Source of the DNA: UBA1732 sp045114235
GTDB lineage: Bacteria; Verrucomicrobiota; Lentisphaeria; Victivallales; UBA1829
Assembly (NCBI GenBank): GCA_045114235.1
Contig: JBGUKB010000038.1
Coordinates: 5,015 to 69,014, forward strand
DNA length: 64,000 bases
Direction: 5' to 3'
In this document: piece after piece, positions 17,291 through 23,869 of the stretch
Layout of the letters: every line of letters starts with the position of its first letter
How positions within the stretch are numbered: position 1 is the stretch's first letter
Notes under the pieces: generated by a model
Database searches by the model: none
Seen by the model: only the letters and a program-made list of their open reading frames with translations
What the model was told of the DNA's origin: nothing
Program-made: the position numbers and the translations under genes

Positions 17291-18019
17291 TCAGCATACC
17301 AGACCTCCGTTCACGCCGATGACCTGCCCGGTGATGTACTCCGAATACGGCCCTGCGAGGAAAGAAACGACTGCCGCGACTTCCTCCGGCGTGCCTTTGC
17401 GTCCGAGCGGGATCAGCGGCAGGATCTTGGTCATGTCGAGGTCGCGCGTCATTTCCGTGTCGATGACGCCGGGCGCGACCGCGTTCACGAGGATGTTCCT
17501 GCGTCCGAGCTCTCCGGCGAGCGCCTTCACAGCGCCGATGAGGCCGGCTTTCGCGGCGGAGTAATTGACCTGGCCCGGACGGCCGACCTGGCCGGACGCA
17601 CTGCTGATGACGATGATGCGGCCCCTCTTCGCGGAGATGAGCGGCTGGACCAGCGGCTGGACGCAGTTGTAGAACCCGTCGAGTCCCGTCCGGATCACGT
17701 CGTCCCACTCCGCCGAGGTCATCCAGGCGAAAAGATCGTCGCGGGAGATGCCGGCGTTGTAGACGACCGCATAGGGCGGCTTGTCGGCGAAAAGCTCCGT
17801 GATGACGCGGATGCTTTCCGCCCGGTCGGTCACGTCGAGCGAGACCGGAAGGAAGGAGCGTCCGAGCGCCTCGACCTGTGCGCGCAGGCCGTCGAGACGC
17901 GCCGTGTCGCCGCGGCAGGTCGCCGCGACGTCGAAGCCGTCCTGGGCCAGACGCAATGCGGTCGCATACCCGATCCCGCGGGACGCGCCGATGATGAATG
18001 CGAGACGATCCGATGCCAT
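17291..18019 (-). CDS. 3-oxoacyl-ACP reductase, FabG-like
   Basis: A 242-residue short-chain dehydrogenase that reduces the 3-keto group with NADPH. The cofactor motif is GASRGIGYATAL and the structural NAG motif is YNAGISRDD. The catalytic Ser-Tyr-Lys lie in VISSASGQVGRPGQVNYSAA followed by KAGLIGAVKAL. First gene of the 15-gene operon. AGGAG lies about 14 bp before the ATG, a long spacing. Its 5' leader is about 80 bp and carries a perfect 7-bp inverted repeat. Confidence 0.92.
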   Translation of the reverse strand: MASDRLAFIIGASRGIGYATALRLAQDGFDVAATCRGDTARLDGLRAQVEALGRSFLPVSLDVTDRAESIRVITELFADKPPYAVVYNAGISRDDLFAWMTSAEWDDVIRTGLDGFYNCVQPLVQPLISAKRGRIIVISSASGQVGRPGQVNYSAAKAGLIGAVKALAGELGRRNILVNAVAPGVIDTEMTRDLDMTKILPLIPLGRKGTPEEVAAVVSFLAGPYSEYITGQVIGVNGGLVC

Positions 18020-18070
18020 AAAACCGAAGCAAGCTCCTGAGAACGTGGGAGTAAAAAATTGATGATGTGC

Positions 18071-18091
18071 CGGCGCAGTGTGCGTGCGCCG
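18071..18091 (-). repeat. Inverted repeat in the leader of the polyene-like operon
   Basis: CGGCGCA and TGCGCCG form a perfect 7-bp stem with a 7-base loop, between the presumed promoter and the ketoreductase start. On the transcribed strand a run of six T begins about 12 bases after the stem, too far for a standard terminator. It may be an operator or an attenuation element. Confidence 0.4.
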
Positions 18092-18101
18092 CGTCTTTAT
18101 C

Positions 18102-18134
18102 TATATACTGTAACACTCTTTTTGCTTTTTTCAA
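18102..18134 (-). promoter_or_regulatory. Possible promoter of the polyene-like operon
   Basis: Minus strand: TTGAAA (18134-18129) and TATATA (18107-18102), 21 bp apart. The spacing is too long for a simple vegetative promoter, though the region is clearly AT-rich and lies 80-115 bp before the first gene. It may need an activator, or a different -10 may be used. Weak call. Confidence 0.3.
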
Positions 18135-18217
18135 CCGGAAGACGCGGAATCTTTTGCGCCTTTTTGCAGGAAACGAACAGAAAATGTGCTGAAAAAAGCA
18201 GAAATAAAACCCCGGAT

Positions 18218-18739
18218 TTATTCCACGGGGAAGAACATGGACTGCGTGGCGGCGTTCGTCCTGCGGCGGAAGACGCGGCCGGGAATGCCCTGTTTCGAGT
18301 AGGTCGGGCGGCCCATGAAATTGACGTGATGCCGGATGGCGAGCGGACCGAACGGGCCGCGCAGGATTTCGACGAGGTCGAACCGGTAACGGCGGTTCGC
18401 GGCGGCGTCGCCGAGGTCGTGCAGGAACGAGACCGCGGCGCGGAAGTTGCGGCGTTTCTGGGCGTCGGAGAGCTCGCGCCACGGTTCGGGGCGTCTGCCG
18501 AACTGGCGCAGGTGGCAGTAGCGCGTCTTCACCTCGACGAACACGAACGCCGCGCCGTCGAGGCAGACCAGGTCGAGTTCGCCGAATGGCGTGCGGCAGT
18601 CGCGCAGCAGGACGGTATATCCCAGCTGCGCGAGCAACCGTGACGCGTCGCGTTCTCCGGCCGCGCCGAGCCGTTTCCGCCAGGAGCGTTTCCGGGCGGA
18701 CTGCCGGGGCGCGGATGCTCCTGTTACGTCGTCAGGCAT
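18218..18739 (-). CDS. YraN/UPF0102 family protein (predicted endonuclease fold)
   Basis: A 173-residue protein with the conserved core of the UPF0102 family: AAGERDASRLLAQLGYTVL, then FGELDLVCLDGAAFVFVEVK ending in the E-x-K of a restriction-endonuclease-like fold. The conserved Asp and Glu-x-Lys suggest nuclease chemistry, but the cellular role of the family is poorly defined. It is longer than usual at both ends: an Arg/Lys-rich N-terminus and about 45 extra C-terminal residues. It overlaps the upstream small gene by 8 bp, so it is part of the pyrophosphorylase operon. Confidence 0.85.
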   Translation of the reverse strand: MPDDVTGASAPRQSARKRSWRKRLGAAGERDASRLLAQLGYTVLLRDCRTPFGELDLVCLDGAAFVFVEVKTRYCHLRQFGRRPEPWRELSDAQKRRNFRAAVSFLHDLGDAAANRRYRFDLVEILRGPFGPLAIRHHVNFMGRPTYSKQGIPGRVFRRRTNAATQSMFFPVE

Positions 18740-19067
18740 CTTTCGGGTGGCGCTTGAACAGCCCCCAGAGGTCGTCGCCGATGAAGAACGTGCCGAGCGT
18801 GTCGAATCCGCCCGTGAACCGGCTGAGAAGGACCGCCGCGACCTCGTTGAAATCGCGGGACGGGAGCCTGGAGAACACGAACTTCGCGGCTGAGTCGTCC
18901 TCTTCTGCGGGGCATTCGTTGAACACGAAGAGGATCTGGCGGCCGATGGGGCAGACCCCGGTGAAACGAACCGGTTTCAGGCGGTGCGCCGCCTTTTCTA
19001 GCGCCTTGCCCGCGGCTTCCTCGTCGAACAGGATGTCGTCTTCGCTGAGCGGTACGATCTTGATCAT
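18732..19067 (-). CDS. Small protein of unknown function
   Basis: A 111-residue soluble protein, MIKIVPLSEDDILFDEEAAG, with no signal peptide or membrane segment and no motif I recognise. It is acidic near the N-terminus and contains FTGVCPIGRQILFVFNECP and FFIGDDLWGLFKRHPKD. The reading frame runs further upstream, but the ATG at 19067 overlaps the pyrophosphorylase stop as ATGA, and its end overlaps YraN by 8 bp. Tight coupling on both sides supports a real gene. Function unknown. Confidence 0.7.
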   Translation of the reverse strand: MIKIVPLSEDDILFDEEAAGKALEKAAHRLKPVRFTGVCPIGRQILFVFNECPAEEDDSAAKFVFSRLPSRDFNEVAAVLLSRFTGGFDTLGTFFIGDDLWGLFKRHPKDA

Positions 19068-20491
19068 TTTCCGAACGCCCTCGTCTGGCCGGGTTGAATG
19101 GGTTCCGTCACGGGATTCGCGCGGAAATATTCCACCGCGTCGGCGTCGTCGACAACGCAGCGGGGCGAGATCTCGACGAGCGCGGCGGGCGCGCCGTCCG
19201 CGTTGCGCGGGACCTGGATCCCGGCAAGGGTGAGGCGGCGCGCGTCGCGTTCCACGAGCATGGCGCGGCAGGATTCGGCGGAGTCGACGCCGGTGGCGTT
19301 CTTGGTCGGGCCGAACATCTCCTTGCGGGAGCCCTCCACCACGATGGCGCGTTCGGCCATCGGGAGCGCGTCGAAGATGAACGATTCGAGTTTGACCGCG
19401 TTCGTGGCATCCGGTTTCACGACCGTGCCGTCCGCGGCGAGGTACGGGACCTTCTTGTCCGCGCGGTGCCACGGCAGCTTCAGCGTGCCGTCCTGCGTGA
19501 GCGATTCGACGAACGAGCGGCTGATGATGTGGATGGCGGGGCTGCCGGAGAGGAACGCCAGCGTGCCGTCCGGGTTGAGGCGTTCGGCGAGCTCCAGCGG
19601 CATGTCGCTATATTCGATCACGTGCAGGCGGCCGCCGGAGAGGCAGAAATTGCCAAGCTTTTCGGTCGGGCAGGTCTTCGGCAGCATGCGGCTGCTGATC
19701 TGCGAGCCTTCGAGGATGTGCAGGCCGATGAACAGCGGATCGGCGATCGGGACCAGCGGATTGTCCACCTGGAAATACGAGAGGTACTCCACGCCGTCGG
19801 CGGCCATGCGGTCGAGGCAGCCGGACGCCCGGAGCGCCAGCAGCGTGCCGCCGTGCCCGTTCGGGGAGAGCGCGAGGGAATCCTTCGCGCCGATGATGAG
19901 CTTGCCGTCAAGCCCGATGGCGGGCATGGTGCCCTGCACGAAGAAGCGGACCTGGCCGTCGGCGAGCCCGAAGAACTTGTTTTTCTCGAAGAATTCCTTC
20001 GTCGGGGCGGCGTTCAGCTCGCTGCACATGATGTACCAGGTGAGCGGCGCGCCGTATTTTTCCGAGATGCGGCCGATGGATTCGGCGAAATACTGGAAGA
20101 GCGTCTTGTGCAGGACGGGCGTGATCGGGTAGGTGCCCTTCGGACCGTCGAATCCGAGGCGCGTGCCCTGTCCGCCCGCGACCGTGAGCGCCGCCACTTT
20201 GCCCGCGCGGAGGACTTCTACGCCCTTCGCGATCGCCTCGGCGTACAGCTTTTCCTGTTCGGCGGTCTTCGCCGGGAACGGGAAGAACGGGGCGGGCGCG
20301 AGGTCGGCGGGGATAGCGGTCTCCGGGCGCTTGAGGACGTATCCGGCGATGAGGCCGGGGAGCGCTTCCCAGTCGATCACGCTGAACTGGGCTTCGAGTT
20401 TGGCCTGCGCCGCTGCGTCGGCGGCGTCGTAGTGCGCGAGCAGATGCGCCTGTCCGGCGGCTTCGATACGTTTCCTGAGTGCTTCCTGCAT
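19064..20491 (-). CDS. UDP-sugar pyrophosphorylase (UDPGP family, UAP1-like)
   Basis: A 475-residue nucleotidyltransferase that makes a UDP-sugar, probably UDP-N-acetylglucosamine or UDP-glucose, from UTP and the sugar 1-phosphate. The UTP-binding loop is VAGGQGTRLGFDGPKGTYPI; further family signatures are SPNGHGGTLLALR and YFQVDNPLVPIADP. The overall layout matches eukaryote-like UAP1 enzymes rather than bacterial GlmU. The start at 20491 follows AGGAGG, and the in-frame extension to 20572 would cross the promoter. Heads an operon with the small unknown gene and yraN. The exact sugar cannot be decided by eye. Confidence 0.88.
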   Translation of the reverse strand: MQEALRKRIEAAGQAHLLAHYDAADAAAQAKLEAQFSVIDWEALPGLIAGYVLKRPETAIPADLAPAPFFPFPAKTAEQEKLYAEAIAKGVEVLRAGKVAALTVAGGQGTRLGFDGPKGTYPITPVLHKTLFQYFAESIGRISEKYGAPLTWYIMCSELNAAPTKEFFEKNKFFGLADGQVRFFVQGTMPAIGLDGKLIIGAKDSLALSPNGHGGTLLALRASGCLDRMAADGVEYLSYFQVDNPLVPIADPLFIGLHILEGSQISSRMLPKTCPTEKLGNFCLSGGRLHVIEYSDMPLELAERLNPDGTLAFLSGSPAIHIISRSFVESLTQDGTLKLPWHRADKKVPYLAADGTVVKPDATNAVKLESFIFDALPMAERAIVVEGSRKEMFGPTKNATGVDSAESCRAMLVERDARRLTLAGIQVPRNADGAPAALVEISPRCVVDDADAVEYFRANPVTEPIQPGQTRAFGK

Positions 20492-20535
20492 GGTTTTCCT
20501 CCTGAAAAATAAGTTTGTCTTGTTGCCGTTCGGGA

Positions 20536-20564
20536 TTAATATACATCCTGAATCCGCAACAATC
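20536..20564 (-). promoter_or_regulatory. Promoter of the UDP-sugar pyrophosphorylase operon
   Basis: Minus strand TTGATT, 17 bp, TATATT; the start codon is about 45 bp downstream. The -35 lies inside a 39-bp element that recurs at 49613-49651. Confidence 0.6.
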
Positions 20565-20586
20565 AAACGCATGCACGCATTTTTGC
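20548..20586 (-). repeat. 39-bp repeated element, copy 1
   Basis: On the minus strand CCGCAAAAAT, eight variable bases, then GCGTTTGATTGTTGCGGATTC. An identical flank pair with the same length occurs at 49613-49651. This copy contains the -35 element of the pyrophosphorylase promoter. The outer CCGCAA/TTGCGG arms can pair. Confidence 0.7.
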
Positions 20587-20638
20587 GGGGGACGGGATGG
20601 ATCCGATCCCTGTTTGGGGTCAGGCTCCGGGCTGATCT

Positions 20639-23332
20639 TTATTTTTTCTTCACCATGCTCTTGAAGGCTTCGCCGAAGATCAGGTAACTGCAGTTGCCCG
20701 CGATCGTGCCTTCGTTCTGACCCCACAGGAACGGCCAGTCGTCGAAGTTCTCGAAATGGTCGGGGCGGCGGAACAGCAGGCCGGGCGCCACGTTGCCGGG
20801 GATGAACGAGAAGTCGGCGCGGTTGTTGCCGTAGAAGACTTCCTTGGGACGCGCCGCGCCGACGGCGGCAACCAGCGAATAATTGTGGTACGGATGGCAG
20901 CCGAACATGAACGCGGCGGCCTTGTAGGCGTAACTCTTGTCAATGAGCTCGGGGAAGTAGAGGTTGGCGAGGCATGCCGTGGCGCCGAAGCTGACCACGG
21001 AGCCGCTGCCCGCCCAGTTGCCCTCGCCGATGGGCACGCCGTACGGATTGAGCGTGTCGAAACGGTCCATGTAAAGCTTGTACTGCTGCACATAGGGCGC
21101 GAGTTTCCGCTTGTATTCGTCATCCATGAACGGCACGGCGTCGAGCGCGGTCCGGATGGTCCCGTTCACGTTGCGGTCCAGTGCTTGCCAGATCTGCTGT
21201 TCGAACTGCGCCAGATAGGATTTGTCGCCGGTCGTTCGGTACAGCTGCAGGGCGAGCCCCATGTTGTTGCCGCCGAAACCGCCGCCCATCCCGCCGCGGC
21301 GGCGGTTGTCCGGATTGCCGGAATCGCCCGCGAAGCGTTGTGCCTGCTTCATGCAGCGTTCGGCAAGTTCGTCGTTGTAGCCCTTCAGCACGCGGGCTGC
21401 GGCTGCGAACATGGCGGCAGCGTTGGGGTTGGGGCCGGTATTGCCGCCTGCGAACGCCCACATGTCGTCGGGGGTGCCGCTTCGCTTGCCGTCCTCCGAC
21501 TTCACGTATTTTGGCAGGCTGGGGTCGTAGTGCAGGCCGTCCGTGATGGCGGCGGCGTCGCCCAGATGATGGTAGTTGTCGAGGACCGAGTTGGAGAGGG
21601 TCCTGGACATCTGTCCGAGCTGTTCTGCCTGGGCGACCAGGTTCAGCACGCCGTGCTCGATGTACTGCAGCAGATCGGGCTTGCCGTCCGGGCGGTGCAG
21701 GTCCACGTAGCGCTGCTCCTCGCTCACGAACGTCTCGTCGCGCTCGTTGTGGAAGAGTTCCCATGCCTCCACCAGGCTTTGGACCACGCCGATGTTCGCG
21801 CCGGTCTCGATGTCGAAGTCGCCCGCGTCGAAGTAGCCGCCCACGTTCAGGCCGGGGATCAGCTCGTAGGGCTCGTAGTGGGTGCCGTCCGGCTTCACGG
21901 CGGTGACCCGGCCCTGCGAGTGCATGTCGAAGTGATCGCTCGGCGGCGCCTGCAGATAGCCCTCCTTGAAGGGTTCGCCGTGCCAGATCCGGTACGCCTC
22001 GTTGACCGTCATGTGGTTCATGTGAATGGGGATCCACACGTCGCTGGTGGCGTCCGTCATCCAGTCGTAGACCGAATCGTCGATGATGAAGTTTCCGGTC
22101 CTGTGGTCGCCGTATTTGATGAAGTAGATGCCGGGCTCCTTCACCTTGCTGAAGTCGAACTTCAGGTAGTTGTACTTGTAGTAGCTGCCCCACGAGGAGG
22201 TCTTGCCCTGGTATGCCAGCTTCTCGTTGCCCTCGCCGTCGATCCTGAAGACCGCGGCGTTCGCCCACGGCTTGTCGTTCTTGTCGAGCTCGATCACGGC
22301 GATCTTGGGCTGCGAAGGGACGTATCCCACCTGGGAGAACCCGATGTTCGGCTCGCGGATCCAGCCGGGGACGGCGTGCGGCTCGACGGTCCAGGTTATC
22401 ACCTTGCCGGTCTTTTTGGCGGGCAGCACGCTGCGCAGCACGAACCATCCGTTCTGCGCAAGGATGCGGCCGTCGTACAGCTCCAGTGTGGAATCCGCCG
22501 ACGAGATCTTGATCATGCGTTCGGGGGCGTCGGGCGCGATCACGATGGAATGCCCCTTCTCAAGAGGCTCCGGGTCCACGAACTCGCCGGTGCCGCGGTC
22601 GTCGTACGTGCGGAACCCCTTGAACTGCCGGGGCTTCTCCTCGTTCGGCACGGACTTGGTCAGGCTGACCGCGTAACGCGGGAACCTTTTGGGCCTGCCG
22701 TCCATGATGTATGCCTTGCCCCAGTACTGCGAGGGCAGGAACTCCAAGTTGAATCCGGCCTTGCCCTCCAGGAATTCGGGCAGCGGCTCGTCCAGATAGA
22801 CCGCGATCTCCACGGTTTTCCCCTTGCCGGTGACGATCACGCGCGAATTGAAGTTGTAGTCGGGATAGCGCATCCCGACCTCGATGGCGTTGTTCTCCGG
22901 GTAGACCCGGCGCAGCGGCGACTGCGGGACCAGGTCCCACTGTTCGGGGGTCTTGGACAGCCTGACCGCGCCGCCCTGAACGGTCCGCACGCCATGATGG
23001 ATGATCTCGATGCCGGAGTTCTTTTCGTCGTTGAAGCCGCCTGAGAACGTGTTGCTGAATACAAGAACGTTGACGCCTGGGCGCTCGAAATACTGCATGT
23101 CGTTCAGGAGCAGCTTTTCCGGGTCGAGTTTCTGCGCGGGCGGCGGTATCTGCCCCTGTCCCTGCCGGATCTGTCCCTGCCGGTTCTGAGGCTGCCGGGT
23201 CTGTCCCTGACGGGTCTGGGGCTGTTGTTGCGTTTGAGCTTGTCTGGGCTGCTGGGCTTGAGCGTGGACAAAGACGGCGGGCAGCGCAAGCAGCGCGGCC
23301 GCGATGAGGGAGGAGCAGGAGCGGAAGTTCAT
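20639..23332 (-). CDS. Secreted glycoside hydrolase family 9 (endoglucanase-like) with Q-rich linker
   Basis: An 897-residue exported enzyme likely to cut beta-1,4-glucan or a related polymer. Order: signal peptide (MNFRSCSSLIAAALLALPAV, cleaved near VHAQA), a Gln/Arg-rich repeat linker (about 25-65), and an N-terminal beta-sandwich region. A CelD-type Ig domain follows (GFSQVGYVPSQPKIAVIE), then the (alpha/alpha)6 catalytic domain. The nucleophile/base motif is GGYFDAGDFDIETGAN and the proton-donor region is WGQNEGTIAGN. Start at 23332 has AAGGA eight bases upstream; the longer frame would run through the promoter. The family is sound; the substrate is inferred. No terminator is obvious. Confidence 0.88.
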   Translation of the reverse strand: MNFRSCSSLIAAALLALPAVFVHAQAQQPRQAQTQQQPQTRQGQTRQPQNRQGQIRQGQGQIPPPAQKLDPEKLLLNDMQYFERPGVNVLVFSNTFSGGFNDEKNSGIEIIHHGVRTVQGGAVRLSKTPEQWDLVPQSPLRRVYPENNAIEVGMRYPDYNFNSRVIVTGKGKTVEIAVYLDEPLPEFLEGKAGFNLEFLPSQYWGKAYIMDGRPKRFPRYAVSLTKSVPNEEKPRQFKGFRTYDDRGTGEFVDPEPLEKGHSIVIAPDAPERMIKISSADSTLELYDGRILAQNGWFVLRSVLPAKKTGKVITWTVEPHAVPGWIREPNIGFSQVGYVPSQPKIAVIELDKNDKPWANAAVFRIDGEGNEKLAYQGKTSSWGSYYKYNYLKFDFSKVKEPGIYFIKYGDHRTGNFIIDDSVYDWMTDATSDVWIPIHMNHMTVNEAYRIWHGEPFKEGYLQAPPSDHFDMHSQGRVTAVKPDGTHYEPYELIPGLNVGGYFDAGDFDIETGANIGVVQSLVEAWELFHNERDETFVSEEQRYVDLHRPDGKPDLLQYIEHGVLNLVAQAEQLGQMSRTLSNSVLDNYHHLGDAAAITDGLHYDPSLPKYVKSEDGKRSGTPDDMWAFAGGNTGPNPNAAAMFAAAARVLKGYNDELAERCMKQAQRFAGDSGNPDNRRRGGMGGGFGGNNMGLALQLYRTTGDKSYLAQFEQQIWQALDRNVNGTIRTALDAVPFMDDEYKRKLAPYVQQYKLYMDRFDTLNPYGVPIGEGNWAGSGSVVSFGATACLANLYFPELIDKSYAYKAAAFMFGCHPYHNYSLVAAVGAARPKEVFYGNNRADFSFIPGNVAPGLLFRRPDHFENFDDWPFLWGQNEGTIAGNCSYLIFGEAFKSMVKKK

Positions 23333-23411
23333 GCTGATGATCCTTATTCGGCGGAGGGGGACCGCCATTGTTTTGAAGTTGTTGGAAACGAAGGAATCCC
23401 TGTCACTGCAT

Positions 23412-23439
23412 AATATATCCATGACTGGTTTAAATGCAA
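23412..23439 (-). promoter_or_regulatory. Promoter of the GH9 gene
   Basis: Minus strand TTGCAT, 16 bp, TATATT (or 18 bp to TATTAT), about 80 bp before the start codon at 23332. Confidence 0.5.
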
Positions 23440-23527
23440 ATAAAAATCTCGAAGAAACGGGTTTTCCAGAGGATTTCTCCGTGCATGGACGCCCCGGCTG
23501 CGGCATGGGCGGGCGCCGGGGGAGATT

Positions 23528-23779
23528 TCATTCCGCCAGCTTGTGCCGCCATTTCGCCTTGAACGCGTCGCTCAGGTCCTGGTATTGGAAGATGTTCTTC
23601 CAGTTCACTCGGTCGGCGAACTTCTCGATAAACGGTTCGCTGAGCGTCTGGTACCGGGAGACGAGGTCCCAGTCCATCGCGTCTTTGTGGTATTCGATGT
23701 ATTCCTCGCAGTGAATGTGGTATTTCGAGTCGATGTACCAGAAATCGGTCGGTTCGACTGACGCATCGTTTTCGTTCAT
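23528..23779 (-). CDS. Small repeat protein, YQxLSExFIxKF type
   Basis: An 83-residue acidic cytoplasmic protein, no signal peptide. It contains two tandem copies of a helical unit of roughly 25 residues: MDWDLVSRYQTLSEPFIEKF and VNWKNIFQYQDLSDAFKAKW, the Trp, Tyr-Gln, Leu-Ser and Phe positions being repeated. Similar W-x-x-I-x-x-Y-Q-x-L-S units are known from uncharacterised proteins of bacteria and large DNA viruses. Function unknown. It lies between the GH9 gene and the large mosaic protein, after the latter's probable terminator. Confidence 0.7.
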   Translation of the reverse strand: MNENDASVEPTDFWYIDSKYHIHCEEYIEYHKDAMDWDLVSRYQTLSEPFIEKFADRVNWKNIFQYQDLSDAFKAKWRHKLAE

Positions 23780-23805
23780 TTCCGTTTTCCTTTCGCTGTC
23801 TTTTG

Positions 23806-23850
23806 AAAAACTCCGGGGTACACGGCAGACCGTGCCGATCTGGAGCCCGG
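23806..23850 (-). terminator. Probable terminator of the mosaic surface-protein gene
   Basis: On the minus strand CCGGG and CCCGG arms enclose a smaller CACGG/CCGTG hairpin and are followed by AGTTTTT. It starts about 20 bp after the stop at 23870 and ends before the 83-residue gene. Confidence 0.5.
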
Positions 23851-23869
23851 TTTGCGCCCGGGCGCGATG

